Positions 60,416 through 64,000 of a stretch of DNA of 64,000 nt are shown here, one piece after another. Source of the stretch: Corylus avellana (lineage: Eukaryota > Streptophyta > Magnoliopsida > Fagales > Betulaceae). Both the position numbers and the translations under genes were made by a program. Location: NCBI RefSeq assembly GCF_901000735.1, contig NC_081546.1:24465009-24529008 (forward strand), in the 5' to 3' direction. Below the pieces are notes generated by a model. The model saw nothing but the letters and a program-made list of their open reading frames with translations. It was not told where the DNA came from and ran no database searches. Position 1 is the first letter of the stretch; each line of letters begins with the position of its first letter.

Positions 60416-63400
60416 CTAAAAGAAGAGCAAAGATAGTAGGAATATTTGAATTGTGGCTTCCAATATGATTGGGAGCTCCTCAGCAATCTTCTTGTTACCA
60501 TTGGGAGAGGGTGTTAAAGCTTGGTTCGATGGTGGAGTGTTAAATAGATCGGGTGGTGGCGCAGTCCCAGATGTTGGCGACAACGAAGGGGCGTTCGGTT
60601 GTGGCGGTGGTGTCATCAATGGCGGTGGAGCGTCAACCGATAGTGCACACACCATTCCATTGAGACAATTGTCATTTACCCTGAGAATAATCAAAATTAC
60701 AATGAATAAATAAAAGATAATACAAAAAATAGTCTGCAAAAAATAAATTTATAATTAGTTTGGCATACTCTAATGCAAGAGACTGTTACAATGCCTACCA
60801 AAATAATTGAAATTTCAGTGCCATTTAACTTGCACTAATTTCAACTTCTTTTTCTTCGATAAGGAGGTGGGGATGGATCCGTTGAATCTATTGTTTGCCA
60901 AGTTCCTGAAAAAGAAAATTAAAAAAATAAATAAATAAGGTATGTATATATAGATAAAGGTATAAGTATATATGAATAATATGGTGTGTTTAATGAGAAT
61001 TACAATAGTTTTAGATTTGGAAAGGAGCCAAAGAATTTAGGAATAGGTCCATCAAAGCTGTTACTCTGCAAATCACTGCAATTAAACTAAAAAAAACACA
61101 ACATTAAAAGAAAGAAAAAGAGATAAAGCCTTTTCCTGCAGTCATTTACATAGCTTTTCCTATTAACACTCACATTCTTTGGAGAGCATCCATGGCACTA
61201 AAGTCAGGAAGTGAACCGGACAGACCAAAGCCGCTCAGATTCCTGCATTTTTTTTTTTTAATCCAAATTTTGAAGAATTATACGTTCTGAATAAATAAAT
61301 ACTTGTCACAAATCATAAAGATGCAATAACGTACAGTGCTATTACTCTAGGCATGGCAGTACTATTGCTGCATTCGATCCATTCCCACCAGTATGGTGAA
61401 GGAAGACATGGGTCCCCACTCCATTTTACTAAGACCTCGAAAGCCATTTGCAGTGCCATTAAACCTCACTATATTTGCAGGAACACAGAGAGAGATATAG
61501 AAGATATAGAAGAGTTATTAACATATGGAGGCCAAAAAATGCGATTTTAAACAAAATTGAAAACGGACAGATGTTGAACATATATAGTGAAACCAAGCCA
61601 ATTACGTACCATCTTTCCTATTGGTTCTGTGAGGCAGGAAATCACCAACTTTGTAAACTTCATAAGCATTGATGAGAGGAGGAAGCGAGGAATCGGAGGT
61701 AGCCCCAAGAGTGAAAGTATTGTTGGGAGAAGCAGTTATGTTAGCAAGATAAACCTGTAAAACGCTTCCAAAGGGTGGAACAATGGGGTTTAAAATAGGC
61801 TTGTTGTCCATGTAAAGTTGAATGGATCTTTTCTCATCTGGAGTCTTCAACAGAGTCAGTACTTCTGAGAAGTAGATGTTGATATAGATGCTGAATTCTC
61901 CCCGGAGATTGGTATACAAAGCGGGTCTCCACCTGGTGCTGGTGGCGATGATGGCGTTTTGCACGACGGCTTTCGGAGGTTGATCTTCTGCGGTGCTAAC
62001 ATCAATGGCGGAAGCAGCACTCGTGATGATCTGCTCTTCTGGCCCAGTCGCCCCATAAGCAAACCATAGTCGATCTTAAGGATCGGTAGGATACCTAGCA
62101 GGTCATAAGATGCATGTACAACCAACAACAGTTAAACTAAAAAACGAAAGTTTTTGGAGGCATTCCCACGGGATCCTCTATTCTCTCTTCCATTCGGACC
62201 AGAAATGAAAAATATACTCCCTTGTCATATTTTCTCCTTATTCAATTAAAAAAAAACTAAAAAATGGTAGATATCATATACTTTTTTGTAGTATTCTAGG
62301 GAATGACATGGGGTACGTTTTGCCTTGCTGTTTGGCAGCTTAAAAGTGTGATTTTCTCCCGTTCGAAAGTGAATTTGAAAAAAAAAATTGTTCGAAGATG
62401 TGGAAAAAATCCATATTTTGAAATAGGAGGTAAGAGGGTTCATTTTTTGAATTTTGAACTAAAGGCCAAACTGCGACTTATTGAATGCTTAATTGCGTTT
62501 TTAAAATGAATAATGCTACTCTTCACACCCGCTGATGTAACATATTTTAAGTGGCTTCTCATGTCAGTCAATATAAAATGAGTGTGAAAAGTAGTAAATT
62601 ACTATACAACTGTCATATCACAGTAAAAATCAGCATTTTGATAGCACTAGTTTTTTTTTTTTTTTTTTAAAAAAAAACAGTGGCTAATTTTCATTGCCAC
62701 AACATTTTAGGTATATAGTAATTTTATAACAGTCTAATAAATAGTATTACCAATTTTTAAAATTGCTATTTTATTATTATTATTATTTTTAACTCAAACG
62801 TTTGAAACCGTTAAACCAAACAGACAGGAAGATAGAATACCTTTGGGTGAACCTAGCGCAAATCTAGCAGTCGTGCTCAAAACATGATTGGAACCAGCAT
62901 GCCTATACATTTTGGAACCCAAGCTGCGCAGCTCGAGCGCAGATATGAGTGGCAGCTGGTCAGGCAGCGTTTGAGCAAGGCATAAGGAAGTAGAATTTCC
63001 ATTCACATCATAAATATACTCCCTATAAAGGATTGTATCTTCTGAATATATCGACAAATTCACCTTCCCCCACAGGTTGCCATCTAACAGAAGATCAAAG
63101 GTTGGAGCAAAGTGTTTTCCATCATAGTTTCCATAGAAGAAGCTTGCACGCAGGAGAATTCGTTCCCCATTGTTCAGATTGTTGATGGTGTAGCAGTTTT
63201 TCTTCAGGGTTGGAAATACTCTTAGAGTGTCCATCACCGTGCCGGCGGTGTAGTAGGAATCAACCGCTTGGGGCATGCCATTGGTGACGTAATCGGCGTC
63301 TCCCGTCCATTGGATCGAATTTCCATCGAGAGAAGAGTTGGATCCTCTGCACGAACACGGCGAAACTGAACTTTATGAGTGATGCTACCGAGATGGTGAG

Positions 63401-63430
63401 CAGAGGGAGTAACATAAGATATGCAGTCAT
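60416..63430 (-). pseudogene. Malectin-like/LRR receptor-like gene without kinase, with several frame breaks
   Basis: Recognisable parts in order: a signal-peptide-like stretch (63347-63430), malectin-like domain part 1 (62841-63346; FLYGNYDG-type block, FDLLLDG, ISALELR), part 2 (61610-62094; DRLWFAYG, INAYEVYKVGDF), the LRR cap WSGDPCLPSPYWWEWIEC (61335-61468), LRR exons (61174-61242, 61004-61075, about 60830-60905) and a Pro-rich tail with a hydrophobic end (60416-60680). Relatives are plasma-membrane receptor-like kinases; here no kinase follows, and the C-terminal tail looks like a GPI-anchor signal. Breaks: one-base shifts between the signal stretch and part 1, at the part 1/part 2 junction and at the part 2/LRR-cap junction; TAA at 62076-62078 where the family has Tyr (YPTDP-Y-DRLW); and no in-phase donor into the last exon. 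Most simply a pseudogene; sequence error could explain some breaks. Confidence 0.75.
62516..62608. mobile_element. Small MITE related to 2435-2572
   Basis: Shares ACTCTTCACAC, ACATATTTTAAGTGGCTTCT and CATGTCAGTCA with the element at 2435-2572, but it is shorter. It lies in the intron between the two malectin-like exons. Confidence 0.5.
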
Positions 63431-64000
63431 GGTTAGTGTTGAAGGTGTGTTGAAGAGAGTAGATGTGTAGAGGGTTGGAATTTGAGTTGCATTTATATGA
63501 GGCTTCCACTTTGACTTTGTTGTGGTGGTTGAAGCATTTCCCTTTCAATTACTACACGTTACACGCTCCCTTCTGTCTTGGAACTTCATTAAACGACAAC
63601 CCACGAGAACAATGGGAAAAGATTCCATTATAGCTGTTGTTGTTTTTATTGGATGAATGTATTTCTGCTCATTGTTGTGATGCTTCTAGACAATTGATTT
63701 TCGGACAAAGTTTTCTTTCAAACTGGGTTGGAGGAATTTCTTTTAACCTATTTTATAAAAGTGATATGTGTCCCATGAACATGTGAGATGCACATTTTTT
63801 TTCATAGCAGGAATAAAGTTGAAATAAATTTTATTAAGAACTCATGTGCATCTTACATCTTATTAAAAAAATGAACACATGTCACTTTTATAGACTAGAT
63901 TGGAGGAAATTTATCCAATCCAATTTGGAGGTAAACTTTGTCCTTTATTTCCTCCTCTTCTTCTTCTTTTTTGGTAAATTAAAACTTTCTATAAACATTT
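63431..64000. other. Upstream of the malectin-like pseudogene, no feature seen
   Basis: About 570 bases. At 63733-63910 the words TATAAAAGTGATATGTGTCC and ATGTCACTTTTATAGACTAG face each other and suggest a small inverted repeat. No open frame of interest. Confidence 0.4.

Overview
The window is nuclear DNA of a flowering plant. It has long AT-rich introns with GT-AG borders, plant gene families (TMN/TM9SF, a plant-type DYRK kinase, an NRDE2 homologue, a malectin-like/LRR protein) and a dense load of MITEs, LINE 3' ends and SINE fragments. The repeat families suggest a woody eudicot, perhaps Fagales, but that is an impression and not proof. Nothing here looks bacterial, viral or organellar. 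I found no RNA gene and no CRISPR array.

Layout: (1) 2989-12536, minus: a 12-exon gene for a ~357-aa, probably plastid-targeted protein that resembles bacterial YaaW/UPF0174. Positions 1-2303 repeat 5527-7829 exactly, with two of its exons, and end at a 100-N gap; this is probably an assembly artefact. (2) 12537-15522: intergenic, with a Tourist-like MITE and a foldback element holding a GC-rich minisatellite and a 274-N gap. (3) 15523-19412, minus: a complete 7-exon TM9SF/EMP70 endomembrane protein (591 aa). (4) 19413-28462: about 9 kb of repeat-rich intergenic DNA ending in the 5' leader of the next gene. (5) 28463-39738, plus: a complete 7-exon DYRK-type kinase (~1191 aa) with an N-terminal LisH-like segment. 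(6) 39739-42793: intergenic, with three MITEs and a SINE fragment. (7) 42794-59533, plus: a complete 10-exon NRDE2-like nuclear RNA surveillance protein (~1175 aa). (8) 60416-63430, minus: a malectin-like/LRR receptor-like gene without a kinase and with several frame breaks and one nonsense codon, which I read as a pseudogene.

The exon models of the four intact genes were built by hand from splice sites, and each keeps one open frame across all junctions. The genes are unrelated housekeeping or signalling loci and do not form an operon or cluster. The kinase and NRDE2 genes lie head-to-tail, an order I recall (unverified) from Arabidopsis. I saw no convincing new biological system. The most useful observations are the exact duplication at a gap, the bacterial-like plastid protein, the decayed receptor gene and a set of extremely short LINE insertions.
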